A stretch of 64,000 nucleotides of DNA from UBA1930 sp943371535 (GTDB lineage Bacteria; Bacteroidota; Bacteroidia; Chitinophagales; Chitinophagaceae). The DNA is taken from the NCBI GenBank assembly GCA_943371535.1, contig CALRVE020000014.1, forward strand, positions 7,785 to 71,784. The letters run 5' to 3'. Numbering within the stretch: the stretch's first letter is position 1; each line of letters opens with the position of its first letter. The notes beneath the pieces are model-generated. The model saw only the letters and a program-made list of their open reading frames with translations, did no database searches and was not told the DNA's origin. Positions 8,475 to 16,740 of this stretch are shown here, in pieces. A program made the position numbers and the translations under genes.

Positions 8475-10160
8475 TTACCAGAATAGCGTATACAATGCAA
8501 CTAGAATACCTAGTACTAACATGGATCCTACAGCAAAACCTGTATTTGTTTTAAACATTGATTTATCTACTTCTAATCCTTTAGATGGAATACCTCTTTT
8601 AGCATCGTACAAACTAATTACTACCATTGATAAAACAGAGATTACAAATACAAAACCCATTCTATCTAAGAAAGGAATTTCATATAACATAGAACCATCT
8701 TTCTGTTGAACTAAGGTTGCAAAGCCCATAGAATGCAACCAACTTAGATCTACAACATGTGGTAAAAATTTAAATACTACACTTAAAATAAACCCACCAA
8801 TTGTAGCAAACATAGCTGCATTTGAGCTTGTTTTTTTCCAGAAAAAACCAAGTATAAACATGGCAAAAATTCCTGGACTTACAAAACCAGTATACTCTTG
8901 AATAAATTCAAAACCACCTTTTTTATCAATACCTAAAAATGGTGCTATAATAACTGCAATTAACATAGCCACTAGCACAGTTAGTTTACCAACTTTTACC
9001 AATTGCTTTTCTGAAGCATCGGGACTTAATTTTTTTTGATAAATATCTAACGTAAATATGGTTGATATACTATTTACTTTACCTGCCAAAGATGCCACTA
9101 CAGCTGCTGTTAATGCTGCAAAAGACAACCCTTTTAAACCAGTTGGTAATAGGTTGAGTAATACTGGATAAGCTTTATCAGGGTTTAAAACACCATCTTG
9201 CAACATTTCTGTTTGTAACCCTCCTTTTTGATGAATTACATAAGCTGCAATACCTGGTAATACCACAATTACTGGCATTAATAACTTTAAAAATGCAGCA
9301 AATAAAATACCACTACGAGCTGTTTTCAAATCGGCACCTAATGCACGTTGTGTAATGTATTGATTACAGCCCCAATAATTAAGATTTACAATCCACATTC
9401 CACCAAACAAAACTGTTAATCCTGGTAAGCTAGGAAAATTGTCATTCTCTTTAGTGAGTACCATATGAAAATGATCATCTGATTGACTCATCATATAATT
9501 AAAGCCATCTACAATACCTGTTTGACCATTCAATTCAGCCACTCTATTTAATGCTAAGTAAGTAGTAACTAAACCGCCAATAATTAAAAATACTACTTGA
9601 ATAACATCGGTATAGCCAATTACTTTCATTCCGCCTAAAGCAATAATAATTGAAAATGCTGCTAAGCCATACATACACAAATTGGTATCAATACCAGAAA
9701 TGCCATTGATAGCCAATGCACCTAAATATAAAATAGAAGTAAGGTTAACTACTACATACAAAAGCAACCAAAACACAGCCATAATCATTGCTACAGAAGA
9801 ATTATAGCGTTGATTTAGGAACTGTGGCATGGTATAAATTTTATTCTTGAGATAAACAGGAATAAAAAATACAGCTACAATAATTAAAGTTGCAGCAGCC
9901 ATCCATTCGTAGGTAGAAATAGCTAAACCCATTTTAAAACCATTTCCACTCATTGCAATAAATTGCTCTGATGAAATGTTGGAAGCTATTAATGATGTAC
10001 CAATTGCCCACCACGTTAATGAACCCTCAGCTAAAAAGTAATCATGAGAGGCAGAAACAGTTTTCTTTTTTTTCTTATAGTAAATATATAAACCATAAGA
10101 AGCAACCATAATAAAATAAAAGAAAAATACAATGTAATCTTTGGTATGTAAGCTATTCAT
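8475..10160 (-). CDS. Sodium:solute (sugar) symporter, SSS/SGLT family
   Basis: 561 residues with about 13-14 membrane segments. SGLT hallmarks are FLAEGSLTWWAIGTSLIASN (residues about 43-62), ISSEQFIAMSGNGFKMGLA, the GGMKVIGYTDVIQVVFLIIG segment, and NYWGCNQYITQRALGA. It probably brings xylose (or another pentose) into the cytoplasm with Na+. It lies 46 nt after xylA and precedes GH43 on the same strand, so it appears to be the uptake step of the xylose unit. The substrate is inferred from context only. Confidence 0.87.
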   Translation of the reverse strand: MNSLHTKDYIVFFFYFIMVASYGLYIYYKKKKKTVSASHDYFLAEGSLTWWAIGTSLIASNISSEQFIAMSGNGFKMGLAISTYEWMAAATLIIVAVFFIPVYLKNKIYTMPQFLNQRYNSSVAMIMAVFWLLLYVVVNLTSILYLGALAINGISGIDTNLCMYGLAAFSIIIALGGMKVIGYTDVIQVVFLIIGGLVTTYLALNRVAELNGQTGIVDGFNYMMSQSDDHFHMVLTKENDNFPSLPGLTVLFGGMWIVNLNYWGCNQYITQRALGADLKTARSGILFAAFLKLLMPVIVVLPGIAAYVIHQKGGLQTEMLQDGVLNPDKAYPVLLNLLPTGLKGLSFAALTAAVVASLAGKVNSISTIFTLDIYQKKLSPDASEKQLVKVGKLTVLVAMLIAVIIAPFLGIDKKGGFEFIQEYTGFVSPGIFAMFILGFFWKKTSSNAAMFATIGGFILSVVFKFLPHVVDLSWLHSMGFATLVQQKDGSMLYEIPFLDRMGFVFVISVLSMVVISLYDAKRGIPSKGLEVDKSMFKTNTGFAVGSMLVLGILVALYTLFW

Positions 10161-10206
10161 GTGAGCAAAACTTGGGTTAGAATTGGTTTTGAAAAGTTGA
10201 ATATAG

Positions 10207-11535
10207 TTAAATAAATCTATTGATAATATTTTCTAAAAATTCTTGTTTTCCACTCACTACTTTAGGCTCACCATTTTCAACTGCAAAAGCTCTTAAATCT
10301 TCTAAACTTAACTTACCCAATTCAAAATTTTTACCTGCACCGCTCTCAAAACTTGCGTAACGATTAGAACGTATTTTTTTATACTCAGACTTATTAAGAA
10401 TAGCATCAGCAGTAATTAATGCTCTTGCAAAACTATCCATACCACCCACATGAGCATAAAATAAATCAGCAGCATCAGTACTATTTCTTCTAATTTTTGC
10501 ATCAAAATTTATTCCACCACCTTGCAATCCATCAGCTTCTATAAATATCAACATACATTCTGTAAGTTCATTAATATTGTTTGGAAACTGATCGGTATCC
10601 CAACCATTTTGCATATCACCTCTATTGGCATCTAAGCTACCCAACATACCAACATCTGCAGCAACTTGCATTTCATGTTGCATAGTATGACCAGCCAATG
10701 TTGCATGATTCACTTCTAAATTCAATTTAAAATCGTTCAACAAATCGTACTGACGTAAGAAGCCTATCACTGTTTCTGCATCATAATCGTACTGATGTTT
10801 ACTTGGTTCACAAGGCTTAGGTTCAATGAAAAATGTTCCTTTAAAACCATTGGCCCTTGCATAGTCTTTTGATAAATGCAAGAACTTTGCAAGATGTTCT
10901 TTTTCACGCTGCATATTGGTATTTAATAAACTCATATAACCTTCTCTTCCACCCCAAAAAACATAACCAGCTCCACCTAAATCAATCGTTGCATCTATAG
11001 CAGCTTTTACCTGAGCAGCTCCATGTGTTAATACATGAAAATCTGGATTGGTACTTGCTCCATTCATATATCTTCTATGAGAAAATAAATTGGCTGTACC
11101 CCATAATAATTGTACTCCACTTGCTGTTTGCTTTTGTTTTAAATACGCCGTTAATGTTTGTAAACGCTTGTCGTTTTCATTAATATCGTTTCCATAATCT
11201 ACCACATCAACATCATGAAAACAATAAAATGGCAAGCCCAATTTGGTTAAAAACTCAAAAGCAGCATCAGCTTTATCTTTTGCTCTTTCTACAGCATCAG
11301 CTTTTTCATTCCATGGAAAAATATGTGTTGGTTCTCCAAAAGGATCAGCACCACTCCCACAGAAGCTATGCCAATAAGCACCTGCAAAACGAAACCACTC
11401 TTTCATGGTCTTACCTGCAACAATCCTGTTTTCATCGTACCAACGAAATGCCAATGGATTATCACTTTCTAATCCTTCAAATTTTATTTGAGGAATACCT
11501 TTAAAAAATTCTTTGTCGCCCAATACTACTGACAT
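10207..11535 (-). CDS. xylA: Xylose isomerase
   Basis: 442 residues, the length of the longer (class II) xylose isomerases. Catalytic and metal sites are readable: FYCFHDVDVVDYG (catalytic His), FIEPKPCEPSKHQYDYD (metal Glu and Lys), LNLEVNHATLAGHTMQHEMQ (second metal site), and GSLDANRGDMQNGWDTDQFP. It converts D-xylose to D-xylulose in the cytoplasm using two divalent metal ions. It sits between xylB (250 nt upstream, on the same strand) and the symporter gene. Confidence 0.96.
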   Translation of the reverse strand: MSVVLGDKEFFKGIPQIKFEGLESDNPLAFRWYDENRIVAGKTMKEWFRFAGAYWHSFCGSGADPFGEPTHIFPWNEKADAVERAKDKADAAFEFLTKLGLPFYCFHDVDVVDYGNDINENDKRLQTLTAYLKQKQTASGVQLLWGTANLFSHRRYMNGASTNPDFHVLTHGAAQVKAAIDATIDLGGAGYVFWGGREGYMSLLNTNMQREKEHLAKFLHLSKDYARANGFKGTFFIEPKPCEPSKHQYDYDAETVIGFLRQYDLLNDFKLNLEVNHATLAGHTMQHEMQVAADVGMLGSLDANRGDMQNGWDTDQFPNNINELTECMLIFIEADGLQGGGINFDAKIRRNSTDAADLFYAHVGGMDSFARALITADAILNKSEYKKIRSNRYASFESGAGKNFELGKLSLEDLRAFAVENGEPKVVSGKQEFLENIINRFI

Positions 11536-11785
11536 ATACTTTAATTTTTATTTTTAATAATTATGTTACCAACTCTTGTACTACTCTTTATCTTTTGTTG
11601 CAAGTTTATCCTGAGCGTAGTTGAAGGATACTCTTGTACGCCTTATTCTATATTCATCAAAAACTCATTACCAAGTCTACAAACTCACCTTTAGAGGATG
11701 GGGGCAAACCCTCCCCAATATTCATTTGCTTCATTTGATGTTCTTACTATCCCCTCCCAAGAGGGGAAGAAACATTTGTTTCAGT
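11536..11785. other. xylB-xylA gap with a dispersed repeat
   Basis: A 250-nt gap within the xylose unit with no coding potential I can support. It holds a copy (11594-11636) of the dispersed repeat also seen at 15197-15240. Near 11700-11780 it also holds G/C-rich words of the form GGGGGCAAACCCTCCCC and CCCCTCCCAAGAGGGG, which can form small hairpins. No promoter is obvious. Confidence 0.5.
11594..11636 (+). repeat. Dispersed intergenic repeat, copy 1
   Basis: This copy reads TTTTGTTGCAAGTTTATCC, then TGAGCGTAGTTGAAGGAT and ACTCTT. The minus strand at 15197-15240 shares both ends and the middle TTTATCCTGAG. The arms TATCC and GGATA can pair to a short hairpin. A shorter relative with GAGCGTAGTCGAA (minus strand) lies near 56327-56345. 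Confidence 0.65.
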
Positions 11786-13267
11786 TTACAATTCTTTCAT
11801 CAACACATTCTTCCAACCATCGTACAAATTATTATATAAATCAGTTTTAGTTGGTTCTACCAATTGTAATACTTTAGCTTTACTAAATGCTTCTGCTGCA
11901 GTTTTAAAAATACCTGCCCCAATGCCTGCACCTAAAGCAGCACCAACGCTTCCATCACAATTGTACAATTCAACAGGAACGCCAGTTGCAATGACAAAAC
12001 TTTCTGTAAATACATCACTTAAAAACATATTAGCTTTTCCAGCTCTAATTACTTTTGGATGCATACCATTTTCTCTCATAATATCTAATCCATACCTAAA
12101 AGCAAATGCAATTCCTTCTTGTGCAGCCCTATATAAATGAGCATTGGTGTGTACATTAAAATCAATTCCATGTATATGACTTTGCACTATTTTATTTTCC
12201 AGCATTCTTTCTGCACCATTACCAAATGGCAACATATACAAACCGTTGCTTCCTGCTGCAATGGTTGATGCTGCAGCATTTATCTCTTGATAAGAATGTA
12301 AATTGCCCGTGATATTTTTAACCCATCTGTTCAAAATGCCTGTTCCATTAATGCACAACAAAACTCCTAACCGTTTTTCTTCAGTGGTATAATTTACATG
12401 GGCAAATGTGTTTACTCTTGATTGATTGTCGTAAGTCAATTGATCACTCACTCCATAAATAACACCACTTGTACCAGCAGTAGCTGCAACTTCGCCTGGT
12501 TGTAATACATTTAATGAAAGTGCATTATTAGGTTGATCACCTGCTTTATAGGTAACAGGAATTCCTGCTGTTAACGATAAATAATTTGCAACATCGGTTT
12601 GTAAATAACCATGTTCATCAAATACTTGACGTAACTGTGGTATCAGTGATTTACTAAAACCATAATAATCAAAAACATCTTCAGATAATTCGTCGTTTTT
12701 AAAATCCCAAAAAACGCCTTCACTTAATGCTGAAATACTGGTTGTGCATTCACCAGTTAATTTCATGGCAATAAAATCTCCTGGTAGCATTACTTTATCA
12801 ATCTTACTATATAATTCAGGTTCATTTGCTTTAACCCAAGCCAATTTACTAGCTGTAAAGTTTCCTGGCGAATTGAGCAAATGCAATAAACAAGTATCAT
12901 TGCCAATTGAGTCAAAAGCTTTGTTACCAATTGCTACAGCCCTACTATCGCACCAAATAATGCTATTTCTTATAACTGTTTTATCCTTATCGATACATAC
13001 CAATCCATGCATTTGATAAGCAATACCTATAGCTTTTATATCGGCTGGATTGTATAATTGTTGAGCATGTACTTTTAAAATGGCTAATTGAACATGTTGC
13101 CACCACATTTCAGGATTTTGTTCAGCCCAACCAGATTCTAATGCAATTATTTCACTTTCAGTTTCAGGATACTGAGCAGATGCTATCAATTGTTGGGTTT
13201 GAGCATCTACAACAGATGCTTTAATAGAAGAAGTTCCAATATCTAAGCCTAATAAAAGCATGTACAA
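11786..13267 (-). CDS. xylB: Xylulokinase
   Basis: 493 residues, FGGY carbohydrate kinase family. The N-terminal phosphate-binding loop is LLGLDIGTSSIKASVVDA; GWAEQNPEMWW and IGIAYQMHGLVC follow as in xylulokinases, and the second half has EVAATAGTSGVIYGV and GSVGAALGAGIGAG. It phosphorylates D-xylulose to xylulose 5-phosphate for the pentose phosphate pathway. ATG 13267 and ATG 13261 are both possible starts and differ by two residues. It is the first gene of the xylose unit, divergent from the AraC gene. Confidence 0.94.
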   Translation of the reverse strand: MYMLLLGLDIGTSSIKASVVDAQTQQLIASAQYPETESEIIALESGWAEQNPEMWWQHVQLAILKVHAQQLYNPADIKAIGIAYQMHGLVCIDKDKTVIRNSIIWCDSRAVAIGNKAFDSIGNDTCLLHLLNSPGNFTASKLAWVKANEPELYSKIDKVMLPGDFIAMKLTGECTTSISALSEGVFWDFKNDELSEDVFDYYGFSKSLIPQLRQVFDEHGYLQTDVANYLSLTAGIPVTYKAGDQPNNALSLNVLQPGEVAATAGTSGVIYGVSDQLTYDNQSRVNTFAHVNYTTEEKRLGVLLCINGTGILNRWVKNITGNLHSYQEINAAASTIAAGSNGLYMLPFGNGAERMLENKIVQSHIHGIDFNVHTNAHLYRAAQEGIAFAFRYGLDIMRENGMHPKVIRAGKANMFLSDVFTESFVIATGVPVELYNCDGSVGAALGAGIGAGIFKTAAEAFSKAKVLQLVEPTKTDLYNNLYDGWKNVLMKEL

Positions 13268-13283
13268 TCGTTATTAATTATTT

Positions 13284-13296
13284 GTCAAAGTTTGAC
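13284..13296. promoter_or_regulatory. Palindrome upstream of xylB
   Basis: GTCAAAGTTTGAC is a perfect 6-bp-arm inverted repeat with one central base, 17 nt before the xylB start codon. It could be an operator in the xylB leader. No protein is assigned to it. Confidence 0.35.
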
Positions 13297-13317
13297 TTAA
13301 TTCAACATGCATACAAC

Positions 13318-13347
13318 TGCTATTTTTAGTATTAAGTATGCTATTTT
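13318..13347. promoter_or_regulatory. Candidate AraC-type operator (two direct repeats 21 bp apart)
   Basis: TGCTATTTT occurs at 13318-13326 and again at 13339-13347, exactly 21 bp apart, in the xylB-AraC divergent gap. Two same-facing half-sites two helical turns apart are the classic arrangement for AraC-family dimers. The downstream copy lies just before a TAnnTTTG box, so the site could serve both directions. Confidence 0.5.
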
Positions 13348-13353
13348 ATCAAT

Positions 13354-13361
13354 TATATTTG
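13354..13361 (+). promoter_or_regulatory. Bacteroidota -7 box for the AraC gene
   Basis: TATATTTG fits the TAnnTTTG consensus and would place transcription start about 30 nt before the ATG at 13400. No matching -33 TTG is seen, which fits an activator-dependent promoter. Confidence 0.45.
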
Positions 13362-13399
13362 AATATTGTATATAATCACGACAAAATAAAACATCTATA

Positions 13400-14236
13400 A
13401 TGAAAACGATTGTACAAAAAATTCATTTAGAACTATTCGAATCTTTCTCTTGTAAACATTATGAAACACCTTATTTTGAAACTAACTGGCACAAACATGA
13501 TGAGCATGAATTGATACTAATTACAGCAGGTAATGGCAATGCATTAATTGGAGATTATATTGGAGAATATACTGTAGGAGATATTTTTTTTATTGCAAGT
13601 AACTTACCACATTGGTTTAGAAAGCATAATCCAAAAGCTTTTGGAAGTGCTATGGTAATTCATTTTAACCAATCTTTATTTGGAGATACTTTTTTACAAC
13701 TTCCAGAAAACAAACAAATACTTCAACAATTACAAAAAGAAGATGCCATACAATTAAAAGGAAAACTGAGCAAAGAAGTTGAAGTTGCTATAAAACAATT
13801 AAATCAATTAATACCTTTTAATAAACTCATATTGTTATTGCAAACACTGATGAAAATAGCCAGTTCAAATAACTATTTAAAACTGACTCAAAATTTTAAA
13901 ACGCCTACCACACAAGTAAATCCTGCAATTGAAAAAATTATCGACTTTTCATTCAATCATTATTTAGAACCAGTAACACTGCAACAAGTAGCAACTTTAG
14001 CAGATATGAGTATCCCTACATTTTGCAGATTCTTTAAAAAGAATTTAAAGAAAACCTATTTTGAATTTTTACAAGATTTAAGAATTGGGCATGCCTGTAA
14101 ACTACTCACAAGCACACAGAAACCTATACTACAAATTTGCTACGAAAGTGGTTACAACAGTTGGGCTCATTTTAGTAAACAATTTAAAGAGCTAAAACAA
14201 ATGACACCCAAAAAATATAGAAATCAATTTGAGTAG
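13400..14236 (+). CDS. AraC-family transcriptional regulator (probable xylose regulator)
   Basis: 278 residues. The N-terminal half is a cupin-like sensor domain (TNWHKHDEHELILITAGNGN, then GDIFFIASNLPHWF). The C-terminal 100 residues hold the two helix-turn-helix units (TLQQVATLADMSIPTFCRFF, then ILQICYESGYNSWAHFSKQF and the closing MTPKKYR). It is divergent from the xylose unit, and its gap carries a 21-bp-spaced direct repeat, so control of xylB-xylA-symporter-GH43 is the simplest role. The sensed sugar is an inference. Confidence 0.85.
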   Translation: MKTIVQKIHLELFESFSCKHYETPYFETNWHKHDEHELILITAGNGNALIGDYIGEYTVGDIFFIASNLPHWFRKHNPKAFGSAMVIHFNQSLFGDTFLQLPENKQILQQLQKEDAIQLKGKLSKEVEVAIKQLNQLIPFNKLILLLQTLMKIASSNNYLKLTQNFKTPTTQVNPAIEKIIDFSFNHYLEPVTLQQVATLADMSIPTFCRFFKKNLKKTYFEFLQDLRIGHACKLLTSTQKPILQICYESGYNSWAHFSKQFKELKQMTPKKYRNQFE

Positions 14237-14254
14237 CTGTAATTCAACTTCAAT

Positions 14255-14641
14255 TTAAATTAAAGAATTATTAGCAGGTGGATGCAAAATTTTAATTTTC
14301 ATAACTGTTGCCATACTTAACGCCCTTTGTTTTGCAAGCTCAGCTTTATCGCCTTCAAAATGTTCTTGAATGGTTGTTAAAAAATGATGTAACCATCTAT
14401 CAAAATCGGTAGCAGACAAAGCTTTCAGGCTATGCAAATCTTTATGGGTTTTCATTGGATTGCCTGTGTAAGTGCCTGTATAAAATAAACTATTTGTCCA
14501 AAAGTCGTACATCACAGGTAAATGTTGTTGCCAATTTACTTCGGTAAAAAAATGTGCAATCAAATCGTCTTGCTTGACTTTTTCGTAAAAACTATTTACC
14601 AATAATTCAATATCTTCTTGGTTGGTTATATCGTGTTTCAT
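14255..14641 (-). CDS. Group III truncated hemoglobin
   Basis: 128 residues. The chain begins with DIELLVNSFYEKVKQDDLIA and contains MYDFWTNSLFYTGTYTGNPM followed by KTHKDL. The His of THKDLH is the likely proximal or E-helix region ligand, and LHHFLTTIQEHFEG follows. This matches the TrHb III (Ctb-like) family, which binds O2/NO and is linked to NO stress. The gene is followed, 86 nt away on the same strand, by nothing but the AraC end; upstream lies the hemerythrin-like gene, and the two are probably co-expressed. It is part of a wider set of NO/N2O genes. Confidence 0.82.
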   Translation of the reverse strand: MKHDITNQEDIELLVNSFYEKVKQDDLIAHFFTEVNWQQHLPVMYDFWTNSLFYTGTYTGNPMKTHKDLHSLKALSATDFDRWLHHFLTTIQEHFEGDKAELAKQRALSMATVMKIKILHPPANNSLI

Positions 14642-14727
14642 GATTTATTTTGTTATAAGCTAAGTAACTTTATTCAAGTGCACTCGATTACTATCGGCTT
14701 CAATAAAATATTTTATTCAGCAAACTA

Positions 14728-15159
14728 TTACAATAATTCTTTCAACTGTTGTAAAGTTGTTTCATCACAATGTTCTTGTATTAAAGGAAATAAAACCCTT
14801 TCTTCTTTTCTTATATGTTCTTGTAAAAAAATACCCAACAAATCCATATCAATAGTTTGCTGCTTACTACTTGCTAAATCTTGAAACATTGTAGTAAGTG
14901 TTTCATGGTCTTCTTTTATTTCAGCAGTTAATTTTGCAATAGAATCGTGATAAAATTTTGCTACTGCCAATATCTTCTCTTCTACCGCAAAATGATGTTT
15001 TAATTTAGTTGTAAAAAGCCCAATTGCATAGTCAACTTTACCTTTATCATCTGTTGGTAAGCCTTTGTAAACAGGAGCATCTTTTTTAAGCAATTGCGAT
15101 AGTATTAAAGCTTCGTGATGTTCTCTTGATAATGGAGCTAAGGCTTCGTGGCGTTTCAT
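14728..15159 (-). CDS. Hemerythrin-domain protein
   Basis: 143 residues forming one four-helix hemerythrin-like domain. The metal ligands are placed as expected: LSREHHEALILSQLL (helix 1), KLKHHFAVEEKIL (helix 2), EDHETL (helix 3) and LQEHIRKEERVLFPLI (helix 4). Such proteins bind a di-iron centre and are often involved in O2 or NO sensing or iron-sulfur repair. It sits just upstream of the truncated globin on the same strand and downstream of the nos operon, in line with a role in nitrogen-oxide stress. Confidence 0.85.
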   Translation of the reverse strand: MKRHEALAPLSREHHEALILSQLLKKDAPVYKGLPTDDKGKVDYAIGLFTTKLKHHFAVEEKILAVAKFYHDSIAKLTAEIKEDHETLTTMFQDLASSKQQTIDMDLLGIFLQEHIRKEERVLFPLIQEHCDETTLQQLKELL

Positions 15160-15196
15160 AATAAATATTTTATTGGTAAAATGTATTCAATTGTTG

Positions 15197-15240
15197 AAGA
15201 GTATTCTTCGTCAAATACTCAGGATAAAGTTGCAACAAAA
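15197..15240 (-). repeat. Dispersed intergenic repeat, copy 2 (inverted)
   Basis: Read on the minus strand it matches the 11594-11636 copy at both ends (TTTTGTTGCAA, TTTATCCTGAG, ATACTCTT), with a different middle. The arms GAGTATT and AATACTC pair to a 7-bp hairpin. It lies between nosY and the hemerythrin gene. Confidence 0.6.
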
Positions 15241-15266
15241 GTTTAATTTATATTCTACAACTTGTA

Positions 15267-16034
15267 TCATAAATCTTTTCTATTAAATTTTCTAACAGAT
15301 AACCATGCTGGAACAACAATCCAAATGAGTAATACAAGAAATGAAATAATTAAACCAACTGTGGTACCAAAAAAGTTTTTGAATACTGCACCTGTATAAC
15401 CCATTAATGCAGAAATATCCATTTTTAATAAAATAAGTATTCTACCTAAATCAATAGGATTAAATGCACTAATGCCAACCATTGCTTTTTCTAAAGGATA
15501 ATCGGCTAACTGAAATAACAAAAATAAAATCAGTCCATCGAACAGCAATGTAAAATAAAGCCATAGCAATATAGCTGCTCCAATACCTTTTGCCTTATCT
15601 CTAATTTTTACAGTTGTTAGCATTGCAATAGCTACAAAGATGATGGATAGTACAATGCCAATTGCAATCATCATAAAACCTGTTGAGGTGGTTTGATATA
15701 ATAAAATAGGAATACCAACTCCAATAAAATAAGCAGCAGACATTGCCACTGCAATACCAAAAAATAAACTCAACCAAATGGTTTTTCGTTTGAGTGGTTG
15801 ACTAACCAATAGCTCTATAAACTCTGCACTATTGTATAAATAGATGGTTGCAAATACAATGCTTACTAATGGCACAATAATTAAAATTACATTGAGTAAA
15901 CTTAGCAACCCCTTTGCATTGTTATCTTCCAAACTAAGTACACTTAAAGAAAGTACTAAGAGAAATAATGTGTATGCCAATACAATTTTGCTACGCAAAA
16001 TATCTACCAAAACATATTTAATTATTTTATTCAT
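15267..16034 (-). CDS. nosY: NosY-type ABC permease for NosZ maturation
   Basis: 255 residues from ATG 16034, one base after the nosF stop; a GTG at 16043 is an alternative. Six hydrophobic segments are visible, with the NosY pattern of an early VLVDILRSKIVLAYTLFLLV, the cytoplasmic ELLVSQPLKRKTIWLSLFFG loop and FNPIDLGRILILLKMD. Together with NosF it forms the ABC transporter that, with NosD, supplies sulfur and/or copper for the CuZ cluster. It is the last gene of the nos operon. Confidence 0.88.
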   Translation of the reverse strand: MNKIIKYVLVDILRSKIVLAYTLFLLVLSLSVLSLEDNNAKGLLSLLNVILIIVPLVSIVFATIYLYNSAEFIELLVSQPLKRKTIWLSLFFGIAVAMSAAYFIGVGIPILLYQTTSTGFMMIAIGIVLSIIFVAIAMLTTVKIRDKAKGIGAAILLWLYFTLLFDGLILFLLFQLADYPLEKAMVGISAFNPIDLGRILILLKMDISALMGYTGAVFKNFFGTTVGLIISFLVLLIWIVVPAWLSVRKFNRKDL

Positions 16035-16035
16035 G

Positions 16036-16740
16036 TTATGCACTTATCATTACGTTAGCAATAGCTTTTGACAATTTTATTTCACCCGTTTCTGCTTTTA
16101 AACGCTCAATTGATTTATGAAAGCGAAGCTGACCATCTTGCATGTACATTACTTGAGTAATTAAATCATCTAACTCACTTAAAACATGTGAGGTTATGAG
16201 AACTAGCTTCCCTTTATTCTTTTCAAGAATAATTTTTTCTTTCAATATTTCAGAAGATAGAGGATCTAAACCAGCTGTTGGTTCATCTAAAATCAACACA
16301 TCAGGATTAAACATAAATGCCAAACAGGCACTTACTTTTTGTCGAGTTCCGCCAGATAAAGTGCTCATTCTTTTATCAAGTAATTGTTGTAACCCAAAAG
16401 CTTTAATTAAATCATCATCTATTTGTTTAGTGTACCTGCGAATGTCTTTCATCATATTTAATAATTGTCCAATAGACATATTATCTGGATAACGACCAAT
16501 TTGTGGCATGTAACCAATGTTTTCTCTGTACTGCCAAGAATGTAAAATATTTTTTTCGTTGAAAGTAATAAACCCATTGTCTGGTACAACCATGCTTAAC
16601 ATACATTTTATAAGTGTTGTTTTACCACTACCATTGGGGCCAATAAGTGCAATACATTCACCTTTGTTGCAATTGAATGAAACATTGTTTAAGGCAATTA
16701 ATTTACCGAATTTTTTACTCACATTACTTGCAATAATCAT
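16036..16740 (-). CDS. nosF: NosF-type ABC ATPase
   Basis: 234 residues, with Walker A GPNGSGKTTLIK, Q-loop PQIG, signature LSGGTRQKVSA, Walker B VLILDEPTAGLD and switch SHVLSE. Its start overlaps the nosD stop by 4 bases (ATGA) and its stop is next to the nosY start, so the three are translationally coupled. It powers the NosDFY complex needed for assembly of the N2O reductase CuZ cluster. Confidence 0.92.
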   Translation of the reverse strand: MIIASNVSKKFGKLIALNNVSFNCNKGECIALIGPNGSGKTTLIKCMLSMVVPDNGFITFNEKNILHSWQYRENIGYMPQIGRYPDNMSIGQLLNMMKDIRRYTKQIDDDLIKAFGLQQLLDKRMSTLSGGTRQKVSACLAFMFNPDVLILDEPTAGLDPLSSEILKEKIILEKNKGKLVLITSHVLSELDDLITQVMYMQDGQLRFHKSIERLKAETGEIKLSKAIANVMISA

